This document shows positions 7,504 through 12,356 of a stretch of 12,356 nucleotides of DNA, piece by piece. Below the pieces are notes generated by a model that was not told the DNA's origin, searched no databases, and saw only the letters and a program-made list of their open reading frames with translations. The first letter of the stretch is position 1. Each line of letters opens with the position of its first letter. The position numbers were made by a program, and so were the translations under genes. Source of the DNA: Nocardioidaceae bacterium (GTDB taxonomy: Bacteria; Actinomycetota; Actinomycetes; Propionibacteriales; Nocardioidaceae); the NCBI GenBank assembly GCA_013696015.1, contig JACCZI010000209.1, positions 1 through 12,356 of the forward strand. Direction: 5' to 3'.

Positions 7504-8295
7504 GTGGCCAGCGAGGCGGTACGCGTGTTGACGCGACCCGCCATGCTCGGGTTGCACCTGCTCATGCTGGTCGCCATCGGCGCCATGTGCGCGGCGGGCG
7601 CCTGGCAGCTCAACGTCTACGTCGCCGCACACCGCGATGCAACCGCCACTCGACTCACTGCGACGGCGGTGCCGCTCGGAGCTCTGATCGGCCCGGACGA
7701 GGCGCTGTCGGGTGACGCGGTTTCCGCTCCGGTACTCCTCCGAGGCGCCTACGCACGCGCCGGCGAGCAGTTCCTGGTCGCCGGTCGGCAGGAGCAGGGA
7801 CGCGCCGGCTACTGGGTCGTCTCACCGCTGGTGATCGCGGACGTGACCGCCGCGGGTGGCGGCCCGACGGCGATGCTGGTCGTCCGTGGCTGGCAACCAG
7901 GCGACGACCTGCCTCCCGTGCCGAGCGGGCAGGTCGATGTCACCGGGGTGCTGCAGCCCGGAGACCAAGAGAGCACCGGGGTCGGCGCCGGCCGAGTCGT
8001 GTCGTCGGTGCGAATCCCGACACTGGTGGCGCAGGTGCCGTTCGACCTCTACAGCGGCTTCGTGATCCGGACCGACCAGACGCCGCCCTCCGACGACGGC
8101 CTGGTTGCGGTGACACCGCCAGCACCGGACATCTCCTGGACCGCGGGAGTGCGCAACCTCGGGTACGGGCTGCAGTGGGGAGTGTTCGGCGCCTTTGCCG
8201 CCTTCATGTGGTGGCGGATCTGCGCCGACGAGGTGGCGCGGCACCGGGCCGCTGACCCTTCCCGGGCACCCGCACGGGTAGGTTCGCCGCCGTGA
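7504..8295 (+). CDS. SURF1-family cytochrome oxidase biogenesis protein
   Basis: A 263-residue protein with one membrane helix near each end (about 14-34 and 217-238) and a soluble outer domain between, the SURF1/Shy1 layout. Typical features are AGAWQL at the end of the first helix, LRGAY then EQFLVAGRQEQGRAGYWVVSPL, VVRGWQPGDDLPPVPSGQVDVTGVLQPGD, and NLGYGLQWGVFGAFAAFMWW at the C-terminal helix. The family assists assembly or haem insertion of cytochrome c oxidase. GTG 7504 directly follows the glyA stop; an alternative GTG at 7525, seven codons downstream, has GAGGCGG before it and still leaves the TRPAMLGLHLL helix start, so the exact start is uncertain. It overlaps the next gene by GTGA. 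Confidence 0.88.
   Translation: MASEAVRVLTRPAMLGLHLLMLVAIGAMCAAGAWQLNVYVAAHRDATATRLTATAVPLGALIGPDEALSGDAVSAPVLLRGAYARAGEQFLVAGRQEQGRAGYWVVSPLVIADVTAAGGGPTAMLVVRGWQPGDDLPPVPSGQVDVTGVLQPGDQESTGVGAGRVVSSVRIPTLVAQVPFDLYSGFVIRTDQTPPSDDGLVAVTPPAPDISWTAGVRNLGYGLQWGVFGAFAAFMWWRICADEVARHRAADPSRAPARVGSPP
8279..8284 (+). promoter_or_regulatory. Possible internal -10 for a leaderless DUF3817 transcript
   Basis: TAGGTT ends 7 nt before GTG 8292, resembling the TAGGCT box 8 nt before the arcA ATG. It lies within the last codons of the SURF1 gene, so it may be chance coding sequence. No -35 is convincing. Confidence 0.3.
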
Positions 8296-8681
8296 CCGGA
8301 TACCTGCTTCGCTACCGCGTGATGGCCTACGTGGTGGGAACGCTGTTGATCGTTCTGGTATGCGTCGGGGTTCCGCTGAAGTACCTTGCGGATGACGGCA
8401 CCGGAGCTCAGGGCACCGGGGAATGGATCACTACCTACCTCGGCGTGGCACACGGGTGGCTCTACATGCTGTTCCTGGTGGCCGCCGCTCTGCTGGCCCG
8501 CAGGGCAGGGTGGTCACTGGGCTTCACAGCGGTGACGCTGCTGCTCGGAACCGTCCCCTTCCTCAGTTTTTACGCCGAGCGACGGGCCACCGCTCGGACC
8601 CGGTCCATCATGCGGTCGGCTTCGGCTTCGGCTTCGGCTTCGCACGCGAACTCCGACTCTGCCCAGACGTACCCGCGTTAG
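8292..8681 (+). CDS. DUF3817-type integral membrane protein
   Basis: A 129-residue protein with three hydrophobic segments: about residues 8-30 (YRVMAYVVGTLLIVLVCVGV), 49-67 (VAHGWLYMLFLVAAALLAR) and 72-92 (WSLGFTAVTLLLGTVPFLSF). The HGWLYMLF segment and the final VPFLSFYAERR are characteristic of DUF3817 proteins, often found singly or as domains of transporters; function unknown. GTG 8292 overlaps the SURF1 stop by 4 nt. The expected domain ends near FYAERR; the last 25 or so residues are an unusual tail, SASASASAS, encoded by a hexanucleotide repeat. That tail overlaps the 3' end of the opposite-strand gene by 74 nt. Confidence 0.87.
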   Translation: MTGYLLRYRVMAYVVGTLLIVLVCVGVPLKYLADDGTGAQGTGEWITTYLGVAHGWLYMLFLVAAALLARRAGWSLGFTAVTLLLGTVPFLSFYAERRATARTRSIMRSASASASASHANSDSAQTYPR

Positions 8682-9381
8682 CCTCGGTCGGCGGCGTCGT
8701 CGTGAAGTCGGTGCGGAAGTCGTCGGCCGGATCCTTCGCGTCCGCTGGAGCCGAATCGGCGATGTCCTCGCTCAGCTCATCGGTCAGGTCGGAGCCGAGC
8801 TCGGTGTCCGCGGTGGCGAACGTCGCGCCCGCGGCCGACGCGTCCCCGGCCTGCAGGGGTTCGGCGGAGGCGCGATCGTCCGGCACGGCCGTCGGCCGGG
8901 ACGGCGGAGGCGTGTAAGTGGTGGGGGCGTACGACGACCCGGACGGGCTGGTCTGCCCGAACGACGACGCGGACTGTCCTCGCAGGCCGAGCTTCTTGGC
9001 CGCATAGGCGGCGGCACCAGCGATTCCGAGAACCACCATCAGCTTTCGCAGCCGGTGCTTCTTCGGCTGTTCGCTACGGGCACGGGCACGAGCCAGCGCG
9101 GCCGTGGCGGCGATGGCTGCCGTGTCGCGCACCTTGCCTGCGTCGTCGCGAACCTTGGGCGCGATGTCCTCGCGGACCCTCGGCACAATGTCGGTGCGAA
9201 CCTTGGTGCTGGCCTGCTCGTACGCCGAGCTGGCGGCTTCGCGGGCGGTCTCCACCTTGGGGGACAGCGCCACCGCGGCTCTACCGGAGAGGTCGACCGC
9301 CTTGTCGGTGAGCGTGTCTGTGATGTCGTGGACGCGTTCCATCACCAAGTCAGCCTTGGACTTCTTGCGACGCAGAAACAT
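8608..9381 (-). CDS. Single-helix protein with amphipathic repeats and Lys-Pro tail (DUF5324-like)
   Basis: A 257-residue protein starting MFLRRKKSKAD, with ribosome site GGAGGA five nt before the ATG (plus-strand 9387-9392). Residues 10-105 form a long charged helical region with octad-like repeats (TKVRTDIV, PRVREDIA, PKVRDDAG). A single hydrophobic segment LMVVLGIAGAAAYAAKKLG follows a basic cluster (about 107-132). The C-terminal half is low-complexity, acidic in the middle (about 192-223), and ends with KPKPKPKP. This resembles DUF5324-type proteins found beside cyclophilin and rhomboid genes in streptomycetes, though my assignment rests on layout only. Function unknown; probably membrane-anchored with the N-terminal helix in the cytoplasm. 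It is convergent with the DUF3817 gene and divergent from the cyclophilin gene. Confidence 0.85.
   Translation of the reverse strand: MFLRRKKSKADLVMERVHDITDTLTDKAVDLSGRAAVALSPKVETAREAASSAYEQASTKVRTDIVPRVREDIAPKVRDDAGKVRDTAAIAATAALARARARSEQPKKHRLRKLMVVLGIAGAAAYAAKKLGLRGQSASSFGQTSPSGSSYAPTTYTPPPSRPTAVPDDRASAEPLQAGDASAAGATFATADTELGSDLTDELSEDIADSAPADAKDPADDFRTDFTTTPPTEANAGTSGQSRSSRAKPKPKPKPTA
8616..8642. repeat. Hexanucleotide tandem repeat (TCGGCT, 4.5 copies)
   Basis: Four perfect TCGGCT units (8616-8639) plus TCG. It lies inside the 74-nt tail-to-tail overlap of the DUF3817 gene and the minus-strand gene. It encodes Ser-Ala repeats on the plus strand and Lys-Pro repeats on the minus strand. 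Because the unit is six bases, copy-number change lengthens or shortens both tails without shifting either frame. Confidence 0.9.
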
Positions 9382-9410
9382 GGTCTTCCTCCAGAGTGGC
9401 GGGCTACCTC

Positions 9411-9430
9411 ACCGTACCGACTCGCGAGTC
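9411..9430 (-). promoter_or_regulatory. Putative promoter -10 and adjoining 12-bp palindrome
   Basis: Read on the minus strand, TACGGT (plus positions 9411-9416) could be the -10 for the Lys-Pro-tail gene. Immediately upstream on that strand lies the perfect palindrome GACTCGCGAGTC (9419-9430), which would fall in the promoter spacer and so could be an operator. Both lie in the 150-nt divergent gap before the cyclophilin gene. Confidence 0.4.
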
Positions 9431-9472
9431 CTCCTCACACATCCGGGGCGCCCTCCGGCTTCGGCGGCGTGG

Positions 9473-9478
9473 CAGGAT
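9473..9478 (+). promoter_or_regulatory. Possible -10 element of the cyclophilin-rhomboid operon
   Basis: CAGGAT at 9473-9478 is the best -10 match upstream of the cyclophilin gene in the divergent gap; a GGGAGG ribosome site follows at 9516-9521. The match is weak and no -35 stands out. Confidence 0.3.
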
Positions 9479-9531
9479 CGACGTACGCCCTCGCGCCGAA
9501 GGGCTCGTCGATACCGGGAGGCAGGACTGTC

Positions 9532-10074
9532 GTGGCCGAAGATCTCTACGCCACCTTGAAGACGAGCAAGGGCAACATCGTCGTCGAACTGTTCTCGAAT
9601 CACGCCCCTAAGACGGTACGCAACTTCGTCGGGCTGGCCGAGGGGACCCAGGAGTGGCGTCATCCCAAGACAGGCGCTTCGGCAAAGGAGCGCCTCTATG
9701 ACGGAACGACCTTCCACCGGGTGATCGACGGCTTCATGATCCAAGGCGGCGACCCGCTCGGCACCGGGACCGGCGGTCCGGGCTACACCTTCGACGACGA
9801 GATCCATCCGGATCTGCAGTTCGACCGGCCGTACCTACTGGCAATGGCCAACGCTGGTAGCCGGGGTGGTAAGGGCACCAACGGGTCCCAGTTCTTCATT
9901 ACGGTCACCGAGCCGAGCTGGCTGCACGGCAAGCACACGATCTTCGGCGAGGTCGCCGACGATGAGTCGCGCCGGGTGGTCGACACGATCGCGACCACCC
10001 GGACCGGGCCGCAGGACCGGCCGGTTGAGCCGGTGGTCATCGAGTCGGTCGTCGTCGAGCGGCGTCCGGGCTGA
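9532..10074 (+). CDS. ppiA: Cyclophilin-type peptidyl-prolyl cis-trans isomerase
   Basis: A 180-residue single-domain cyclophilin (EC 5.2.1.8) that catalyses proline isomerisation. Motifs: TSKGNIVVELFSNHAPKTVRNF (11-32), FHRVIDGFMIQGGDP with the catalytic Arg63, MANAGSRGGKGTNGSQFFIT (105-124), and WLHGKHTIFGEV with Trp130 and His135, matching the active site and cyclosporin pocket. No signal peptide, so it is cytoplasmic. GTG 9532 is chosen because it opens directly onto the first strand (AEDLYATLKTSKG), with GGGAGG 10 nt upstream; longer in-frame sequence upstream is low-complexity. The rhomboid gene starts 10 nt after the stop, indicating an operon. The same neighbourhood (ppiA, crgA, DUF881) is known near oriC in mycobacteria. 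Confidence 0.95.
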   Translation: MAEDLYATLKTSKGNIVVELFSNHAPKTVRNFVGLAEGTQEWRHPKTGASAKERLYDGTTFHRVIDGFMIQGGDPLGTGTGGPGYTFDDEIHPDLQFDRPYLLAMANAGSRGGKGTNGSQFFITVTEPSWLHGKHTIFGEVADDESRRVVDTIATTRTGPQDRPVEPVVIESVVVERRPG

Positions 10075-10084
10075 CCTGCGCTCG

Positions 10085-10984
10085 ATGACGCATCCGCCTC
10101 CCGCCGAGCCGTCGCGACCCGACGTCGCGGCGCCGCACTGCTACCGGCACGGAGACCGCGAGACGTACATCTCCTGCCAGCGCTGTGGACGGCCGATCTG
10201 CCCCGACTGCATGCGTCAGGCAGCGGTTGGCTTCCAGTGCCCCGAGTGTGTGGCCGAGGGTGCTCGGACGACGCCGACGGCTCGGACGTACGCGGGCGGG
10301 CTGGTCCCCGCGCGCGTGGGACTGGTCTCGATGGTGCTGATCGGCATCAACGTCGTCATGTTCATCCTCATCCTGGGCACCGGCGGCCAGGGCAGTGACG
10401 TCAGCCAGCCCAGTGAGTTCTACCGCGAGACGTTCATGATCGGCGGACCGTTCCCGGGGAGATTCGACGGTGTCGCGGACGGCGCGTACTGGCGGCTCCT
10501 GACAGCAGCCTTCGTGCACGTCCAGGTGCTGCACATCCTGTTTAACATGTACGCCTTGACCATCTTCGGCCCGCTGCTCGAGCAGCTTCTCGGGCGGCTG
10601 CGGTTCGTGGCGCTGTACGTCACGGGCGCACTGGTCTCGTCGGTGGCGGTGTACTGGTTCACGTCACCGAGAGTGCCCACGATCGGCGCCTCCGGAGCGA
10701 TCTTCGCGCTGTTCGGGGCGGCCATCGTGCTCATGCTGCGGCGAGGCCAGGACGTGTCGAACCTGCTGATGCTGTTGGGGCTCAACCTCGTCATCACCTT
10801 CGTCGTGCCCGGCATCAGCTGGCAGGGACATCTTGGCGGCCTCGTCGCCGGCCTGCTCTTCGGCGTCGTGTTCGGGTACGCGCCGCGCCGCTACCGGACG
10901 CAGGTGCAGGCGGTTGCCTTCGCCGCCGTCCTGGCGGCGATGGTGGTGGCGACACTCGCGCGGACCGCCGTCCTGACCGGCTGA
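10085..10984 (+). CDS. Rhomboid-family intramembrane serine protease with N-terminal zinc finger
   Basis: A 299-residue protein. Residues 19-55 form a B-box-like zinc finger: Cys19, His22, Cys31, Cys34, Cys39, Cys42, Cys52 and Cys55 in CYRH, SCQRCGRPICPDC and QCPEC. Then come about seven membrane segments with the rhomboid core: WRLLTAAFVHVQVLHILFNM (His150, Asn154), GASGAIFALFG with nucleophile Ser203, and QGHLGGLVAGLL with catalytic His249. It would cleave membrane-protein substrates within the bilayer; substrates are unknown. ATG 10085 is the only sensible start before the zinc finger; there is no good ribosome site, and the 10-nt gap after ppiA suggests coupling. Zinc-finger rhomboids next to cyclophilin are common in actinobacteria. 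Confidence 0.93.
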   Translation: MTHPPPAEPSRPDVAAPHCYRHGDRETYISCQRCGRPICPDCMRQAAVGFQCPECVAEGARTTPTARTYAGGLVPARVGLVSMVLIGINVVMFILILGTGGQGSDVSQPSEFYRETFMIGGPFPGRFDGVADGAYWRLLTAAFVHVQVLHILFNMYALTIFGPLLEQLLGRLRFVALYVTGALVSSVAVYWFTSPRVPTIGASGAIFALFGAAIVLMLRRGQDVSNLLMLLGLNLVITFVVPGISWQGHLGGLVAGLLFGVVFGYAPRRYRTQVQAVAFAAVLAAMVVATLARTAVLTG

Positions 10985-10995
10985 GCCGGCCGGCT
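10977..10995 (+). terminator. GC-rich palindrome at the rhomboid stop
   Basis: AGCCGGCCGGCT (10984-10995) is a perfect 12-bp palindrome, and CCGGCT (10977-10982) can also pair with AGCCGG (10984-10989). It lies at the operon end but has no T-run, so it is only a weak terminator candidate. Confidence 0.3.
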
Positions 10996-11057
10996 CTCCA
11001 CAGACTGTGAATAACCTGTGGACTAATGACAGCCGTGGAATTAGAGCTCCATCCACA
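10994..11057. promoter_or_regulatory. Cluster of four DnaA-box-like 9-mers
   Basis: Within 64 nt there are CTCTCCACA (10994-11002, +), TGTGAATAA (11006-11014, -), TGTGGACTA (11017-11025, -) and CCATCCACA (11049-11057, +). Compared with TTATCCACA or the actinobacterial form TTGTCCACA, the two minus-strand copies match 8 of 9 and the others 7 of 9. The stretch is visibly more AT-rich than its surroundings. It is the only part of the window with this density of such sites. Binding by DnaA is inference. Confidence 0.5.
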
Positions 11058-11081
11058 GTTCGTATCAGCGATGGGTTCTGT

Positions 11082-11130
11082 CGGTGGTCGCTCATAGGAT
11101 CGGTGTCAGCCCGGGGTGGGACGACCACCG
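11082..11130. repeat. 9-bp perfect inverted repeat around a TAGGAT box
   Basis: CGGTGGTCG (11082-11090) and CGACCACCG (11122-11130) are exact reverse complements separated by 31 nt, with TAGGAT at 11095-11100 between them. It could be an operator, a long-loop hairpin or part of an unannotated transcript unit. The rest of the gap up to 11209 is C-rich and shows nothing else I can support. Confidence 0.45.
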
Positions 11131-11209
11131 CAACCACCACCCGCCGTCGGCCAAGCACCACCTAGCAAACGGGCCGCACCCACACACCCTCGGAGGGAAC
11201 CCCCCGGCG

Positions 11210-11467
11210 CTACTCCCACCTCGTCGCGAAGACGAAGCCAAAGGCGATCAGACCCATCCCGATCAGGATGTTCCAGCTGCCGAGGTCTTTCATGAGCGGC
11301 ACCCTGTCGCCCGCGACGTAGTAGACCGACACCCAGGCCAGCCCGAGCAGCCAGCAGGTCAGCATGGCCGGTGCGGCCCATCGGTTGGCGACCCGCCCAC
11401 TCGACGACGCCTTCTGTCGTGCGGGAGGCGTGTACTCCTGCTTCTTGCGAGGCCGTGACTCGGGCAC
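11210..11467 (-). CDS. crgA: Cell division protein CrgA
   Basis: An 85-residue protein starting (GTG) PESRPRKKQEYTPP, with a basic cytoplasmic N-terminus and two membrane helices (about residues 32-52 and 64-81) joined by a short loop AGDRVPLMKDLGSW, ending TRWE. CrgA is an actinobacterial inner-membrane protein that interacts with FtsZ and other septal proteins and coordinates division. The GTG is chosen because AAGGAG sits five nt upstream on the minus strand and the PxSxxRKKxxYTPP start is the family signature. Longer in-frame extensions lack conserved character. It is divergent from the DUF881 gene, an arrangement also seen in mycobacteria. Confidence 0.95.
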   Translation of the reverse strand: MPESRPRKKQEYTPPARQKASSSGRVANRWAAPAMLTCWLLGLAWVSVYYVAGDRVPLMKDLGSWNILIGMGLIAFGFVFATRWE

Positions 11468-11508
11468 GTCGGCTCCTTCGGCCAGGTCGTGTGTGCACGT
11501 ACGTCGGC

Positions 11509-11515
11509 TAGCGTA
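11509..11515. promoter_or_regulatory. Possible shared bidirectional -10 for crgA and the DUF881 gene
   Basis: TAGCGTA reads as TAGCGT on the plus strand (11509-11514) and TACGCT on the minus strand (11515-11510). It lies nearly midway between the divergent starts at 11467 and 11563, leaving leaders of about 40-50 nt each way. Position and symmetry are the only evidence. Confidence 0.4.
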
Positions 11516-11562
11516 GTCAACGCGACTTTGGGATGTCCGGTACTTGTGGGGGTGAGCAGCCG

Positions 11563-12306
11563 ATGTCGAGCCGCGGTTCCTCCGCCCGGCCGCCGTGGGC
11601 GGTGCTATGGCGGTGGGCCGCCCCAGCCGTCTTCGGCCTGGCAGGAGCACTGTTCGTGACGTCTGCGCTGAGCGCCGACGGCGTCGACCTGCGCAGCAGC
11701 ACCACCGACGTGGGCGCACTGGTCCAGCAGCGCGCCGAGTCGGTCGACGACCTCCGCGGGCGGGTGCAGGTGTTGCGCGACGAGATTGCCGGGCTGACTG
11801 CCACGGTCGATGACGGTGCGGTCAGCGCAGCGCGCCGCCGGGCAGCTCGGTTGGCGCCAGACGCGGGACTGTCAGCGGTTGCCGGACCCGGGATGCGAGT
11901 CGCTCTCGACGACGCGCCGCGTGATGCGGATCCAGAAGGCATCGACCCCAACCTGTTGGTCGTGCACCAGCAGGACATCCAAGGGTTCGTCAACGCGTTG
12001 TGGGCCGGCGGCGCCACGGCGGTCAGCCTCCAAGGACAACGCCTCATCTCCACCACCGGCATCAAGTGCGTGGGGAACACCGTGGTCCTGCAGGGCGTGC
12101 CGTACTCACCGCCGTACGTCATCGAGGCGACCGGCGACCCGGACGCGCTGCAAGCCGGGCTCGACGAGTCACAGGCTGTGCAGGACTACCGCGACTACGT
12201 CGAGACTGTGTCGCTCGGGCTCAGTGTGCAGCCGCTCGAGGAGCTCGAGATCCCGGCGTACGAGGGGGCGCTCGAGCTCAGCTACGCCATCCCGATGGCG
12301 GGCTAG
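11563..12306 (+). CDS. DUF881 family membrane-anchored protein
   Basis: A 247-residue protein with a short cytoplasmic tail, one membrane helix (about 18-38), a predicted coiled coil (about 52-84, LVQQRAESVDDLRGRVQVLRDE) and an extracytoplasmic DUF881 domain. Characteristic blocks are GPGMRVALDDAPR (108-120), LLVVHQQDIQGFVNALWAGGA (131-151), LQGQRLISTTGIKCVGNTV (156-174) and YSPPYVIEATGDP (181-193). Function is unknown; the gene sits next to crgA and near division and cell-wall genes across actinobacteria (M. tuberculosis Rv0012), suggesting an envelope role. ATG 11563 is preferred over ATG 11533 because GGGGGTGAG lies seven nt before it; the earlier ATG has no spaced ribosome site. The stop shares a CTAG with the opposite gene. 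Confidence 0.92.
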   Translation: MSSRGSSARPPWAVLWRWAAPAVFGLAGALFVTSALSADGVDLRSSTTDVGALVQQRAESVDDLRGRVQVLRDEIAGLTATVDDGAVSAARRRAARLAPDAGLSAVAGPGMRVALDDAPRDADPEGIDPNLLVVHQQDIQGFVNALWAGGATAVSLQGQRLISTTGIKCVGNTVVLQGVPYSPPYVIEATGDPDALQAGLDESQAVQDYRDYVETVSLGLSVQPLEELEIPAYEGALELSYAIPMAG

Positions 12307-12356
12307 GGGGCCTTCGGCGTCTTCGGCGTCTTCGGCGTCTTCGGCGTCTTCGGCGT
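12303..12356 (-). CDS. 3' end of a convergent gene with a Thr-Pro-Lys repeat tail (partial)
   Basis: On the minus strand the 54 nt from the window edge read as five Thr-Pro-Lys units followed by Ala-Pro and a TAG stop (complement of 12303-12305). The gene body lies outside the window, so the product is unknown. A basic Pro-rich tail could belong to many proteins, including cell-wall or DNA-binding ones. In mycobacteria pknB is the next minus-strand gene, two genes past DUF881, but nothing here proves that identity. Only 17 residues are visible, so the call depends on the repeat being coding. Confidence 0.5.
   Translation of the reverse strand, partial: TPKTPKTPKTPKTPKAP
12312..12356. repeat. 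9-nt tandem repeat (CTTCGGCGT, five copies, continues past the window)
   Basis: Five exact copies of CTTCGGCGT end at the last base of the window and may continue. The unit is a multiple of three, so it stays open in every coding frame; the minus strand gives Thr-Pro-Lys. It starts six bases after the DUF881 stop. Confidence 0.95.

Noticed and set aside
8616..8642. CRISPR array
   Set aside because: Units are six bases with no spacers; a simple tandem repeat.
9055..9531. A long N-terminal extension of the cyclophilin
   Set aside because: It is antisense to the start of the KP-tail gene and low-complexity; cyclophilin homology begins at GTG 9532.
9382..9531. tRNA gene near ppiA, as in mycobacteria
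   Set aside because: No T-loop (GGTTCGAATC-like) sequence or cloverleaf pairing is visible in the gap.
10994..11057. The chromosomal origin oriC itself
   Set aside because: Only four imperfect boxes, no flanking dnaA/dnaN and no extended AT-rich unwinding region; kept only as a DnaA-box-like cluster.
12312..12356. CRISPR or transposon end at the window edge
   Set aside because: Nine-base direct tandem units without spacers or inverted ends; better explained as a coding repeat.

Overview
The window is high-GC, gene-dense DNA with GTG starts, 1-4 nt gene overlaps and actinomycete-specific genes: mycothiol-dependent MscR, CrgA, a DUF881 protein, and a cyclophilin next to a zinc-finger rhomboid. 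It is therefore an Actinomycetota chromosome. The order cyclophilin (+), rhomboid (+), crgA (-), DUF881 (+) resembles the block near oriC in mycobacteria and streptomycetes (ppiA, crgA and the DUF881 gene lie close to dnaA/gyrA in M. tuberculosis), so this piece probably lies fairly close to the origin. No phage, transposon, CRISPR, rRNA or tRNA is visible. No stretch longer than about 225 nt lacks a gene.

Layout. (1) 2-1672: C-terminal part of a large membrane protein with an alkaline-phosphatase-superfamily-like outer domain and about ten helices; its frame runs into the next gene. (2) 1515-2756: arginine deiminase (arcA), without other arginine-deiminase-pathway genes, behind a probable leaderless promoter. 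(3) 2757-3559: remnant of an acyl-CoA thioesterase/BAAT-type hydrolase, lacking its N-terminus and carrying a one-base frameshift. (4) 3589-4020 (-): a VOC/glyoxalase-fold protein, convergent with the remnant. (5) 4103-5823: mscR and a metallo-beta-lactamase-fold hydrolase overlapping by 4 nt, the mycothiol-dependent formaldehyde/S-nitrosothiol detoxification pair. (6) 5864-8681: a tight run of DUF4190-type membrane protein, glyA, SURF1-like protein and DUF3817-type protein. (7) 8608-9381 (-): a one-helix protein with a Lys-Pro tail whose 3' end overlaps the DUF3817 gene through a hexanucleotide repeat. (8) 9532-10984: cyclophilin and rhomboid. (9) 10985-11209: an intergenic stretch with a cluster of DnaA-box-like 9-mers. 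(10) 11210-11467 (-) crgA and 11563-12306 (+) DUF881, divergent. (11) From 12303 to the window edge: the tail of a minus-strand gene made of Thr-Pro-Lys repeats, sharing a CTAG stop with DUF881.

Most genes are housekeeping: C1 and aldehyde metabolism (mscR, glyA), respiratory assembly (SURF1), protein folding and membrane proteolysis (cyclophilin, rhomboid), and division (CrgA). I do not see a clearly new multi-gene system. The points that most merit a second look are the DnaA-box-like cluster between the rhomboid gene and crgA, and two convergent gene ends where in-frame short repeats encode Lys/Pro-rich tails on the minus strand. The decaying thioesterase gene and a perfect 12-bp palindrome before the cyclophilin gene are secondary points.
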